Part shown: in pieces, positions 32,901-39,056 of the stretch
How the letters are laid out: the number at the start of each line of letters is the position of its first letter
How positions within the stretch are numbered: position 1 is the first letter of the stretch
Assembly (NCBI RefSeq): GCF_013114835.1
Contig: NZ_JAAVLW010000015.1
Location: 1-58,301 of the forward strand
Origin: Bradyrhizobium archetypum
GTDB lineage: Bacteria; Pseudomonadota; Alphaproteobacteria; Rhizobiales; Xanthobacteraceae
Length of the DNA stretch: 58,301 nt
Reading direction: 5' to 3'
Notes under the pieces: generated by a model
What the model was told of the DNA's origin: nothing
Databases searched by the model: none
The model's input: the letters and a program-made list of their open reading frames with translations, nothing else
Translations under genes and position numbers: made by a program

Positions 32901-33229
32901 GCGCGGGTCACGGTAACTCGCAGCACGCTTCGCAATCCGCCGCTGCGAACGCATCAGCAGCCGCCCACCCGGCTGAACTTGCGTCCGGGACCGGCGGCGC
33001 CGGCCACGAAGCGGCATTCCATTTCAATAACCAGGCCGCCCCTTCCACGCCCACGGCGACCTTGGAGCTGGAAGATCTTAACGATTCGCCCGTTCTGCTC
33101 GGTCAGCGCGCCGAGCTCGCGGCAATCCTTGAGGTAGGCCCGGCTGCTATGGAGGAACACGCGGCCAGCCACGTTAATAACGGTCAGCACCATGCCGTAG
33201 CACATTCGCCCCACGAACTGCTCACTTGA
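29915..33229 (+). CDS. NarL/LuxR-type response regulator fused to RTX repeats and a 95-residue tandem-repeat tail
   Basis: Protein of 1104 residues. Residues 14-130 form a receiver domain with Asp21 near the first strand, candidate phospho-acceptor Asp68 (VADTLPD), Thr95 and Lys117. Residues 161-220 are a LuxR-type helix-turn-helix (LTHRESQIVRLVSGGLSNKE, then TVKVHLHNIFQKL). After an unassigned region (about 230-450) come RTX nonapeptides at about 460-540 (GGSGNDTIKGKGGDDTI and similar), then a DFTSGADKINL motif usual after RTX repeats. The last 300 residues hold a 95-residue unit repeated about 2.5 times, rich in His, Asn, Ser and Ala (SAGHGNSQHASQSA). No signal peptide and no type I secretion genes are nearby. 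ATG 29915 has GAGG 8 bases upstream. Such a DNA-binding/RTX fusion is unusual; it is one continuous frame. Confidence 0.85.
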   Translation: MLDVSADQGTFTRCIRLAIADPQPIVLQGLKSVFAAQHDFEIVASCGTGTSCLEAIRNLSPNVALVADTLPDVTVSEILAIATAEHLPTRLVFFTESERHDDLTAAIAAGACSAISKYANTDTMLRSLRLITEHVSASPEHSQDLSPNEKGIDGAKIEKMLGLLTHRESQIVRLVSGGLSNKEIARQLNISQGTVKVHLHNIFQKLEISNRTVLATIALLQRPASFGTLSLAALAFAILDDVKASDTKNTLLDDDSTAYKDMEHSAFELWKKAILRHVIVVDPGETVPLTQRGSSIKVSQAANPAARMEELHAAEQAVLANAGRGYGPIGSSTPYLFISPLLQAINNSQAGGPTAQPQFPPLEFASNPIKNHGGYGAFTMTAVGAVIYTLDNSNAAVPPPDPGKTLIDTSTIATTDGATQVATIAIHGASDVANDVDKLDPGSAVQVTLGHESVTGEGNAGQVIRGDAGDDTLNGGALADVMYGGSGNDTIKGKGGDDTICGGSGSDTITGDNGNDIIIGGHGRHQLADSNGDDTFVYVSAIDTNSAQFDTFVDFTSGADKINLAALGALAFLHMTSINTSVPPHTLAWIYNPTSNETIIYVNPTDRSLDIGDRRLLEIHLQGVVSVAESDFVYEPDAAAVAAALEGIDPALLLASASDGTVLTTGSADASIEAEANDSTPVMGGFWTRPAEDGFRFHFARDRIGSIDSTRLTSFGDDAPYATEASDDGAVTMPVHVSSIGAAQSHAPVLIEENLAFQNEPAHANTGAVTTGHGKAHVAAGLELFEFVTPVPVAEPVEPSVAPGNSGGHGNSQHAAQSSSAKASEAAELAEPGITSGNDISHGNAQHASNSATAKAAAAAEPAEPGVTTGNSKSEHPSHSASASAMGAAEPIETSVAPGNSAGHGNSQHASQSAAAKASAAAELAEPGITSGNGISHGNAQHASNSATAKAAVAAEPTEPGVTSGHSKSEHPSHTASASAMGAAELIETSVAAGNSAGHGNSQHASQSAAANASAAAHPAELASGTGGAGHEAAFHFNNQAAPSTPTATLELEDLNDSPVLLGQRAELAAILEVGPAAMEEHAASHVNNGQHHAVAHSPHELLT
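31311..31533 (+). repeat. RTX nonapeptide repeat block
   Basis: Coding region for five to six GGxGxDxux-type nonapeptides within the fusion protein, including GDAGDDTLNGG, YGGSGNDTIKG, GKGGDDTICGG, GSGSDTITGD and NGNDIIIGG. Each unit carries the Gly/Asp positions that bind calcium in RTX proteins. The block is followed by a degenerate unit ending in DDTFVY. Confidence 0.85.
32297..32965 (+). repeat. In-frame 285-bp tandem repeat, about 2.3-2.6 copies
   Basis: Repeat starts are at 32297, 32582 and 32867, exactly 285 bp (95 codons) apart. Two copies are complete and a third breaks off after about 100 bp. Copies are nearly identical at DNA level, with few changes, so the duplication is recent or kept uniform by recombination. 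Each codes for a unit beginning E-P/L-I/V-E-T-S-V-A, then GNSAGHGNSQHA, AEPGITSGN and NSKSEHPSH. Confidence 0.85.
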
Positions 33230-33230
33230 A

Positions 33231-33375
33231 GAGTTTTGCTGTGGACTCCGCGAGGATAAATGGGACGCCTGTTGGCCATCAAGCTGGCCACGAGGCCGCG
33301 TCACGCGAAAGCCGGTCCAGCTTGGCGACGACCACCCTGCATCTCGCAGCTCTTGCCGCGGCCAGCGCTGCTCTC
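33231..33375 (-). pseudogene. Degraded serine recombinase (resolvase) fragment
   Basis: On the minus strand, ALAAARAARCRVVVAKLDRL then SRD is encoded up to 33300. This matches the resolvase N-terminal domain, in which a (V/I)VAKLDRLSRD segment is highly conserved. Downstream the frame breaks: LMANR appears in a second frame and VPFILAES in a third, the pieces expected of an intact LMANRVPFIVAE. So at least two indels separate the fragments. Everything else of the gene, including the N-terminal catalytic Ser, is missing. It lies between the RTX fusion gene and tRNA-Ser. Confidence 0.75.
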
Positions 33376-33402
33376 GGCGCGCCCAAGTACGGAGAAGGCG
33401 GG

Positions 33403-33492
33403 TGGCGGAGAGAGTGGGATTCGAACCCACGGTACGGTTTCCCGCACACACGCTTTCCAAGCGTGCGCCTTAAGCCACTCGGCCATCTCTCC
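33403..33492 (-). tRNA. tRNA-Ser(GGA)
   Basis: 90-nt class II tRNA on the minus strand. The acceptor stem pairs GGAGAGA (5' end at 33492) with TCTCTCC (33407-33413), followed by discriminator G and an encoded CCA (33403-33405). The anticodon arm CACGC-TTGGAAA-GCGTG shows anticodon GGA. The long variable arm and the T-arm GGTTCGAATCC are present. It is the only RNA gene I see in the window. Confidence 0.95.
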
Positions 33493-33691
33493 GGAGGCCC
33501 CTCTCTTGAAGGGGCAGCACTGATTTTGCAAGGGGGCTGCGCCCAGCGGCCAAAATTTCCCCAATCCATTGGAGTTGTTTGAAAATTTGGATCGTCTAAC
33601 CCCGGATAATTGGCGCTTTGCCGGGCGGTGAACCGGAATCCGGCCACGATCGACGACGATAGATGGCAACCCATTGGTTGAGGACGGCATA

Positions 33692-34036
33692 ATGATCACG
33701 CGGGCGCTTCGATTCTCCCTCCTGGTATTGGCGCTGGCGATCGGCGCCGCCGGCCCGGCGCTGGCGCAGTCCTGCACCCGCCAGGGGGTGGACGTGACCT
33801 GCGACGACGGCCGCCGCGGCGTCTTCTCGGGCGATGCCATCGTGTGGGCCGACGGCTCGCAATCGAGGCTGGCCTCGCCGCATCCGAGCGTCATCATCGG
33901 CAACAAGTCGTCCGTCGTCATCGGCCCCGGTGTGTTCGCCGGCACCGGCAAGGGCGGTTACGTGCCGATGGACAATCCGAGCGCGCCGAACAAGGCGCGC
34001 TGCCCGGTGCTGGATGGGGTGTCGTATTGCTATTGA
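33692..34036 (+). CDS. Small secreted protein of unknown function
   Basis: Protein of 114 residues from ATG 33692, with GAGGA 7 bases upstream. Residues 1-25 form a signal peptide ending near GPALAQ-SC. The mature part has four cysteines (two near the N-terminus in SCTRQGVDVTC, and two at the end in ARCPVLDGVSYC), suggesting disulfides in the periplasm, and is Gly/Ser/Asp-rich (DDGRRGVFSGDAIVWADGSQ). No family is recognised. It converges on otsA across a palindromic element. Confidence 0.65.
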   Translation: MITRALRFSLLVLALAIGAAGPALAQSCTRQGVDVTCDDGRRGVFSGDAIVWADGSQSRLASPHPSVIIGNKSSVVIGPGVFAGTGKGGYVPMDNPSAPNKARCPVLDGVSYCY

Positions 34037-34100
34037 GTGCGGCTATCGGTCCACCGTCGTGGTAAGGAGCGCGTCTCGAGCCATAACGCCCGGCCGGTGG

Positions 34101-34147
34101 CTTCATCCTTCGAGGCGCCGCGCAACTGCGCGGCTCCACAGGATGAG
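34101..34147. repeat. Palindromic element between convergent genes
   Basis: Nested inverted repeat: outer CATCCT/AGGATG and inner GCCGCGCA/TGCGCGGC around a two-base loop. It lies between the ends of the small secreted protein gene and otsA. There is no T-run; it could be a REP-like element or a transcript-end hairpin. Confidence 0.5.
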
Positions 34148-34185
34148 GTCAAGGCTGCAGCTCTTTTGAGGGCGCGACTTCCGGA

Positions 34186-35646
34186 TTAGTGGTACCGCGG
34201 CGCGTTGTTGTTGGCGGAGCGAAGCGGCCAGCGCGCGGGCTCGGCGATGACAGGTGCCAGCGCGTCCCTGTCGAGCTGGCATTCGCGCAGCGCGTCGGTG
34301 AAGTCGGCGAACCATTGCTGAATGGTGTGGCCACGCAGCTTCGCCATCATCGCTTCCCAGCGCATCCGCCGCTCGGTCAGCGGCATCGACAGCGCCATGG
34401 CGATGATGCGCGCCATGCCGTCGATATCGTGCGGGTTGACCAATAGCGCGGTATCGAGCTCGTTGGCGGCGCCGGCAAATTTCGACAGCACGAGCACGCC
34501 GGGGTCGACCGGATTCTGTGCCGCGACATATTCCTTGGCGACGAGATTCATGCCGTCCTGCAGTGGCGTCACCACGCCGACCTGCGCAGTGCGATAGAGT
34601 CCGGCCAGCACGGCCTGGCCGTAACCCTTGTTGAGATAGCGGATCGGCGTCCAGTCGACCTCGCCGTGCACGCCGTTGACGTCGCTGACAAGCTTGGCGA
34701 CGTCGCTCTGCAGGTTGCCGTAGGCCTCGATCGCGCCGCGCGAGGGCGTTGCGATCTGCAGCAGCGACACGGTGCGCGCCAGCGATGGGTGCAGCGTCCA
34801 CATCCGGTCGAAAGCCTTGATGCGGTTGATCAGACCCTTGGAGTAATCCAGCCGGTCGACGCCGATCGCGAGCTTCTCGCCGTTCAGGCTGCGCCGCAGC
34901 CTCGAGACGTCCGGATGGGTCGACGCCTTCGTCGCGAGCTGCGCGAATTGCTGGGGATCGATGCCGATCGGGAATACCGCGGCGCGCGTCCGGCCATGGC
35001 GGGAAAGGATGACGCCGTCATGCACGGCGAGGCCGAGGTCGGCCTGCGCGTAAGACAGGAAATTCTCGCAATCTTCCTCGGTCTGGAAGCCGATCAGATC
35101 ATAGGCCAGCATCGCCTCGATCAGCTCGCGATGATGCGGCACGCCGCCAATCACCGAACGTGCCGGCCACGGCGTGTGCAGGAAGAAGCCGATCGGCTCG
35201 GTGACGCCGAGGTCACGCAGTTCAGCGCCGAGCGCCAGGAAATGGTAGTCCTGGATCCAGAACGCGGAATCGGATTTGCGGAATCGCAACAGCGCACGCG
35301 CCATGAAGGCGTTCACCTCGCGATAGCTGAGATAGTCCTCGTGCGAGGCACGGATCAGGTCGGCGCGCGAGTGCAGCGCCGGCCACAGCGCCGAATTCGC
35401 AAAGCCTTCATAATAGCCGCCATAATGCGCGGCCGGCAGGTCCAGCATCGCCAGCGCCCCGGCGCCGAGGGCTTCAATTTCGGCAAATGGTTCCTTCTGG
35501 TTCCCGTCGCGGACCCTTCCGCTGGAACCGACCCAGATGGCGCCTGACTTCTCGACGATTGGCAGCAATGCGGCTGCAAGTCCCCCCGTCATGGGTTCAT
35601 TGGGTTTTCCGCGCGAAACGCGGTTAGAAACGACGACGAGGTTCAC
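34186..35646 (-). CDS. otsA: Trehalose-6-phosphate synthase
   Basis: GT20 glycosyltransferase of 486 residues that joins UDP-glucose and glucose 6-phosphate to trehalose 6-phosphate in the cytoplasm. It begins MNLVVVSNRVS (GTG start 35646 with GGAGGGG upstream) and contains family segments WVGSSGR, the YHFLALG region, FLHTPWP, the UDP-binding GVDRLDYSKGL, and a DGMNLVAKEYVAAQ loop near the C-terminus. Length is normal for the family. It follows otsB by about 196 bp on the same strand, so the two make trehalose as a compatible solute for osmotic or desiccation stress. The longer spacer before otsA could carry a second promoter. Confidence 0.95.
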   Translation of the reverse strand: MNLVVVSNRVSRGKPNEPMTGGLAAALLPIVEKSGAIWVGSSGRVRDGNQKEPFAEIEALGAGALAMLDLPAAHYGGYYEGFANSALWPALHSRADLIRASHEDYLSYREVNAFMARALLRFRKSDSAFWIQDYHFLALGAELRDLGVTEPIGFFLHTPWPARSVIGGVPHHRELIEAMLAYDLIGFQTEEDCENFLSYAQADLGLAVHDGVILSRHGRTRAAVFPIGIDPQQFAQLATKASTHPDVSRLRRSLNGEKLAIGVDRLDYSKGLINRIKAFDRMWTLHPSLARTVSLLQIATPSRGAIEAYGNLQSDVAKLVSDVNGVHGEVDWTPIRYLNKGYGQAVLAGLYRTAQVGVVTPLQDGMNLVAKEYVAAQNPVDPGVLVLSKFAGAANELDTALLVNPHDIDGMARIIAMALSMPLTERRMRWEAMMAKLRGHTIQQWFADFTDALRECQLDRDALAPVIAEPARWPLRSANNNAPRYH

Positions 35647-35842
35647 AGGTCCCCTCCCGTTGGTACGCTCGCGTTAACAACCGTTCATCAATATGGTTCC
35701 TGACCACCCTTTCAACGAATTGAAACCAAATTCGGGCTGTGGCGTGCCGGAACTCACCGGAACTCACGAAAAATAAAAATTGCCGCGAACCTTGGCGCCA
35801 AGCGCGAGAATCTATGTTCGAAACTCGTCGGGACGAAAAACA

Positions 35843-36688
35843 TTATGGCAGGGATGCGTCCCTTTCGTCGTCAAGCAGGTGCGCAAGGAACTCGCGTACG
35901 TCGCTCGGCGCATCGAAGTGCCCGGCCACACCCTTGGCGCGGCGGCCGACCGAGAAGGCCAAGCCATCGAGATCCGGCATGATCGCAAAGACGCTCTCAT
36001 CGGTGACGTCATCGCCGATGAAGAACGGGCGACGGCCCTTGAAGGGCTCGCGCGTCATCAATTCGCGCACGCCGCTCGCCTTGGTGAAGCCGGAATGCTT
36101 GATTTCGCAGACGCATTTGCCGGGCAGAACTTCGATCGGCGCATTGGGAAGGTCGGCCCGGATCAGCGACACCGCGGCATAGATCGCCTTCTCGGCATGC
36201 GGCGCCAGGCGATAGTGCAGCGCCAGCGAATAGCCCTTGTCTTCCAGCAATATCCCCGGGCTCAATTTCGCGATCGCAGCCAGCCGGCGCTTCAATTCCT
36301 TGTCCATCGGCGGCGCATGCGCAGCCACCGCCTCGCTGTCCACCTCGATCCGCATCTCGGCGCCATGGCCGCCGACGGCTGGAAACACGTCCGGCGCAAA
36401 AATGAGGTCGATGTCGTTGAGGGAGCGGCCGCTGACCAGCGCCAGCGCCCCATCGGTTCGCTCCAGCAGGCGCTTCAACGTCTTCGCCAACCCCGGCGGC
36501 ACCCAGACTTCGCGCGGCGTGGGCATCAGATCGAGCAGCGTGCCGTCGATGTCGAGCAGAATGGCGGATTCGCTTAGGTGCGGCACCAGCGAGCGCGGCA
36601 CCGGCACCGTTTCCGGCGCGGCCTCGTCCTCGCGGATAATATCGTCTTCCAACGGCATTTCGGCCAGATCCTGATTCATGTCGTCCAT
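35843..36688 (-). CDS. otsB: Trehalose-6-phosphate phosphatase
   Basis: HAD-superfamily phosphatase of 281 residues that dephosphorylates the OtsA product to trehalose. Motif I is ILLDIDGTLLDL with both Asp, motif II is in LVSGRSLND, a type C2 cap follows, and motif IV is FIGDDVTDESVF. The N-terminal 35 residues are acidic and precede the catalytic core. The start at ATG 36688 has AGGA upstream; ATG 36679 is an alternative. It begins 6 bp after the end of the MFS gene and precedes otsA, so the order is transporter, otsB, otsA in one operon. Confidence 0.95.
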   Translation of the reverse strand: MDDMNQDLAEMPLEDDIIREDEAAPETVPVPRSLVPHLSESAILLDIDGTLLDLMPTPREVWVPPGLAKTLKRLLERTDGALALVSGRSLNDIDLIFAPDVFPAVGGHGAEMRIEVDSEAVAAHAPPMDKELKRRLAAIAKLSPGILLEDKGYSLALHYRLAPHAEKAIYAAVSLIRADLPNAPIEVLPGKCVCEIKHSGFTKASGVRELMTREPFKGRRPFFIGDDVTDESVFAIMPDLDGLAFSVGRRAKGVAGHFDAPSDVREFLAHLLDDERDASLP

Positions 36689-36694
36689 TTTATC

Positions 36695-38194
36695 CTACTC
36701 CACACATGCGAGCGGCCGTGCGACAGATTCGAGCGATTTGCGCTCGGCCGCGATGGCATACCGCCACGCAACGGCGGCGGCGGCGATCATCAATGCCGAC
36801 CCAAACAGGTAGCCGGCGAAAACGCTGTTGCGCGATCCGGTATCGACCAGCGCTCCGAACAGCGCCGGTCCTACCACGCCGCCAATGCCTGTTCCGATCG
36901 CATAGAACAGCGCAATCGCGAGCGCCCGCACCTCCAGCGGAAACGTCTCACTGACGGTCAGATAGGCGGCACTCGCTGCCGGCGAAGCAAAGAAGAAGAT
37001 CACCATCCAGGCGATGGTCTGGGTCTGCGCGCTCAAGGCACCGATCGAGAACAGATAGCCCGACAGCGCGAGCAACACACCGGACACGCCATAGGTGGTC
37101 GCGATCATGGCGCGACGGCCCAGCGTGTCGAACAGCCGGCCGAGCAACAGCGGCCCAAGGAAATTGCCCGCCGCAAAGGGCAGGATGTACCAGCCCACGT
37201 CGTTCGACGGGATGCCGAAGAAGTCGGTCAGCACCAGCGCGAAGGTGAAGAAGATCGCGTTGTAGAAGAATGCCTGCGACGCCATCAGCACCAGCCCGAC
37301 CAGCGAGCGCTGCCGGTAGGTCGTAAACAGCGTGTGCGCCACTTCTCCAAGCGGCGTATGGCTGCGCATCCGTAAGCGGATCTTCGGAAATACCTCATCG
37401 GCCGCATGATCCGGATGGCGCATCGAGGAGCGTTCGATGTCGTCGACGATCGCATGCGCCTCGTCGGGGCGGCCATGGATCATCAACCAGCGCGGACTTT
37501 CCGGAATCCACATCCGCATCACGAAGACGATCAGGCCCAGCGCGGCGCCGATGAAATAAGCCAGCCGCCAGCCGAGGTCCGGCGCCAGCACCTTGGGATC
37601 GAGCAGCACGATAGCGGCGACCGCGCCGATCGCAGCCCCGATCCAGAAGCTGCCGTTGATCACGAGATCGGTCCAGCCGCGATAGCGCGCCGGCACCAGC
37701 TCCTGGATCGTCGAATTGATCGCGGTGTATTCGCCGCCGATCCCCGCTCCAGTCAGGAAGCGAAACAGCGCGTAACTTGCGACGTTCCAGGACAGCGCAC
37801 TAGCCGCGGTCGCGCTAAGATAAAGCGCGAGCGTGATGAAGAACAGTTTCTTGCGCCCGATCCGATCGGTCAGCCAGCCAAACCCCAGTGCGCCGAGCAC
37901 CGCACCGGCGAGATAGGCGCTGTTGGCGAGGCCAACATCGAAATTCGAAAATTGCAGGGTCGGGCTCTCCTTCAGTGCACCCGACAAGGCGCCCGCCAGC
38001 GTGACTTCCAGCCCGTCCAGAATCCAGGTGATGCCGAGTGCGGCCACGACGCGGGTATGAAAGCCGCCCCATCGCAGGCAGTCGAGCCGCGCGGGTATGC
38101 TGGTCTCGATGACGCGGTCGTTGTTTAGGCTCAGCGGCGCAATGGACGTACTTTCAGCCACTGCCACACCTTGCCGTATCGCTTTCGCATCCAT
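36695..38194 (-). CDS. MFS sugar/metabolite transporter
   Basis: Major facilitator transporter of 499 residues with 12 hydrophobic segments. Sugar-porter signatures include GWLTDRIGRKKLF in the loop between helices 2 and 3, GRRAM in the second half (GRLFDTLGRRAM), and PESPRWLMIHGRPDEA before the central loop. The start ATG 38194 is the first that gives an N-terminal cytosolic region of reasonable length; no strong ribosome-binding site is seen, so the start is uncertain. The frame remains open upstream to 38434. It is the first gene of a unit with otsB and otsA, suggesting sugar uptake or export linked to trehalose metabolism; the substrate is not known. Confidence 0.88.
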   Translation of the reverse strand: MDAKAIRQGVAVAESTSIAPLSLNNDRVIETSIPARLDCLRWGGFHTRVVAALGITWILDGLEVTLAGALSGALKESPTLQFSNFDVGLANSAYLAGAVLGALGFGWLTDRIGRKKLFFITLALYLSATAASALSWNVASYALFRFLTGAGIGGEYTAINSTIQELVPARYRGWTDLVINGSFWIGAAIGAVAAIVLLDPKVLAPDLGWRLAYFIGAALGLIVFVMRMWIPESPRWLMIHGRPDEAHAIVDDIERSSMRHPDHAADEVFPKIRLRMRSHTPLGEVAHTLFTTYRQRSLVGLVLMASQAFFYNAIFFTFALVLTDFFGIPSNDVGWYILPFAAGNFLGPLLLGRLFDTLGRRAMIATTYGVSGVLLALSGYLFSIGALSAQTQTIAWMVIFFFASPAASAAYLTVSETFPLEVRALAIALFYAIGTGIGGVVGPALFGALVDTGSRNSVFAGYLFGSALMIAAAAVAWRYAIAAERKSLESVARPLACVE

Positions 38195-38514
38195 CGGATT
38201 TAGCCAATGAAAAAACACCCCGGAACGCCCCAGCCCCAGGGTTGTCACGCTTAATTGCGGCAAACATGATGCCCGCCGCGAGAATAACGCCCTGGGACGG
38301 GCAGGGTTCCGAGGGCTTCCGGGTTGCGAAATTGCATAGCTATTGCCTGGGAGGATGTCAGTGCGCAACGACAAGGAAGAGCGACGCACATCACAGGTCA
38401 TCCCCGCCATCCGAATGCATGCGACGTCGATCACTTACATGGTCCGCTGCAACTGACGGGTAGGAACCGAACAATTGGACGACCGTTCTCGGCAAACAGC
38501 AAAAGGAGCCGACC

Positions 38515-38868
38515 ATGGCCGAACGTCGGAAAACCGCACGCCCGCGAAAAACCGCGGCCCGAAAGCGCAGCCGCAGGACGACTGCGAAGAAATCATCGCC
38601 GAAGCGCTGGTCGCAACGGGTAACCCGGGAAAGCGACGCACTTGATCTGAAACGCGGTGTCTTCAAGCAGACCAGCGCAAAGAAGATCGCAGCGTCACTC
38701 AAGCGCTCCGCCGAGCAGAGTTCTCGCCGCAAGTCAGGCGCGTATCGATCGGCTTTGTCGATGCTGACGTTTTATATCAACCGTGCCGGCAAGACCCTGC
38801 CCAAGACGCAGCGCACGCGGCTCGAGCGCGCAAAGGTGGAATTGAAGCATCAATTCGGAAGGGAGTGA
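38515..38868 (+). CDS. DUF3175 family protein
   Basis: Basic protein of 117 residues with AAGGAG 6 bases before ATG 38515. The first 30 residues are very rich in Arg/Lys (AERRKTARPRKTAARKRSRR), then comes the DUF3175 core: RWSQRVTRESDALDLKRGVF, KKIAASLKRSAE, KSGAYRSALSMLTFYINRAG and a final amphipathic helix. The family is found in Proteobacteria and has no established function; the basic tail suggests nucleic acid binding, which is a guess. It is monocistronic. Confidence 0.8.
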   Translation: MAERRKTARPRKTAARKRSRRTTAKKSSPKRWSQRVTRESDALDLKRGVFKQTSAKKIAASLKRSAEQSSRRKSGAYRSALSMLTFYINRAGKTLPKTQRTRLERAKVELKHQFGRE

Positions 38869-38912
38869 GAGGCCTCGTGCTGCTGGCACGTGCGAGCCAA
38901 ATCACTCCGATC

Positions 38913-39015
38913 GTCAAACCCCGCGAAGGCGGGGTATCCAGTAGGCCGCGGCCTCTCGGCTAACGCGCAACCGTCTCTGGAATACTGGATCGTCCGGACA
39001 AGCCGGACGATGACA
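38913..39015. repeat. Dispersed palindromic repeat, family B copy 2
   Basis: Second copy of the element at 2786-2884. The left end reads GTCAAACCCCGCGAAGGCGG then TATCCAGTA, the right end AATACTGGATCGTCCGGAC then GGACGATGACA. The outer inverted ends and the first internal palindrome are conserved; the central part differs in length and sequence. It lies between two convergent genes. Confidence 0.7.
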
Positions 39016-39056
39016 GCGGAGGTTTGGTGCGGCTACGACACCGATGGTCGGTGCGC

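Noticed and set aside
32297..32965. CRISPR array
   Set aside because: The repeat unit is 285 bp, in frame with a coding gene and tandem without spacers; no cas genes are present.
32143..33017. Several minus-strand frames within the tandem-repeat region
   Set aside because: They mirror the repeat structure of the plus-strand protein and lack start signals; the plus-strand frame carries recognisable domains upstream.
33279..33951. Minus-strand frames of 131 and 216 codons spanning the tRNA
   Set aside because: They read through tRNA-Ser. Only the short resolvase-like part near 33300 is protein-like, and it is reported separately as a fragment.
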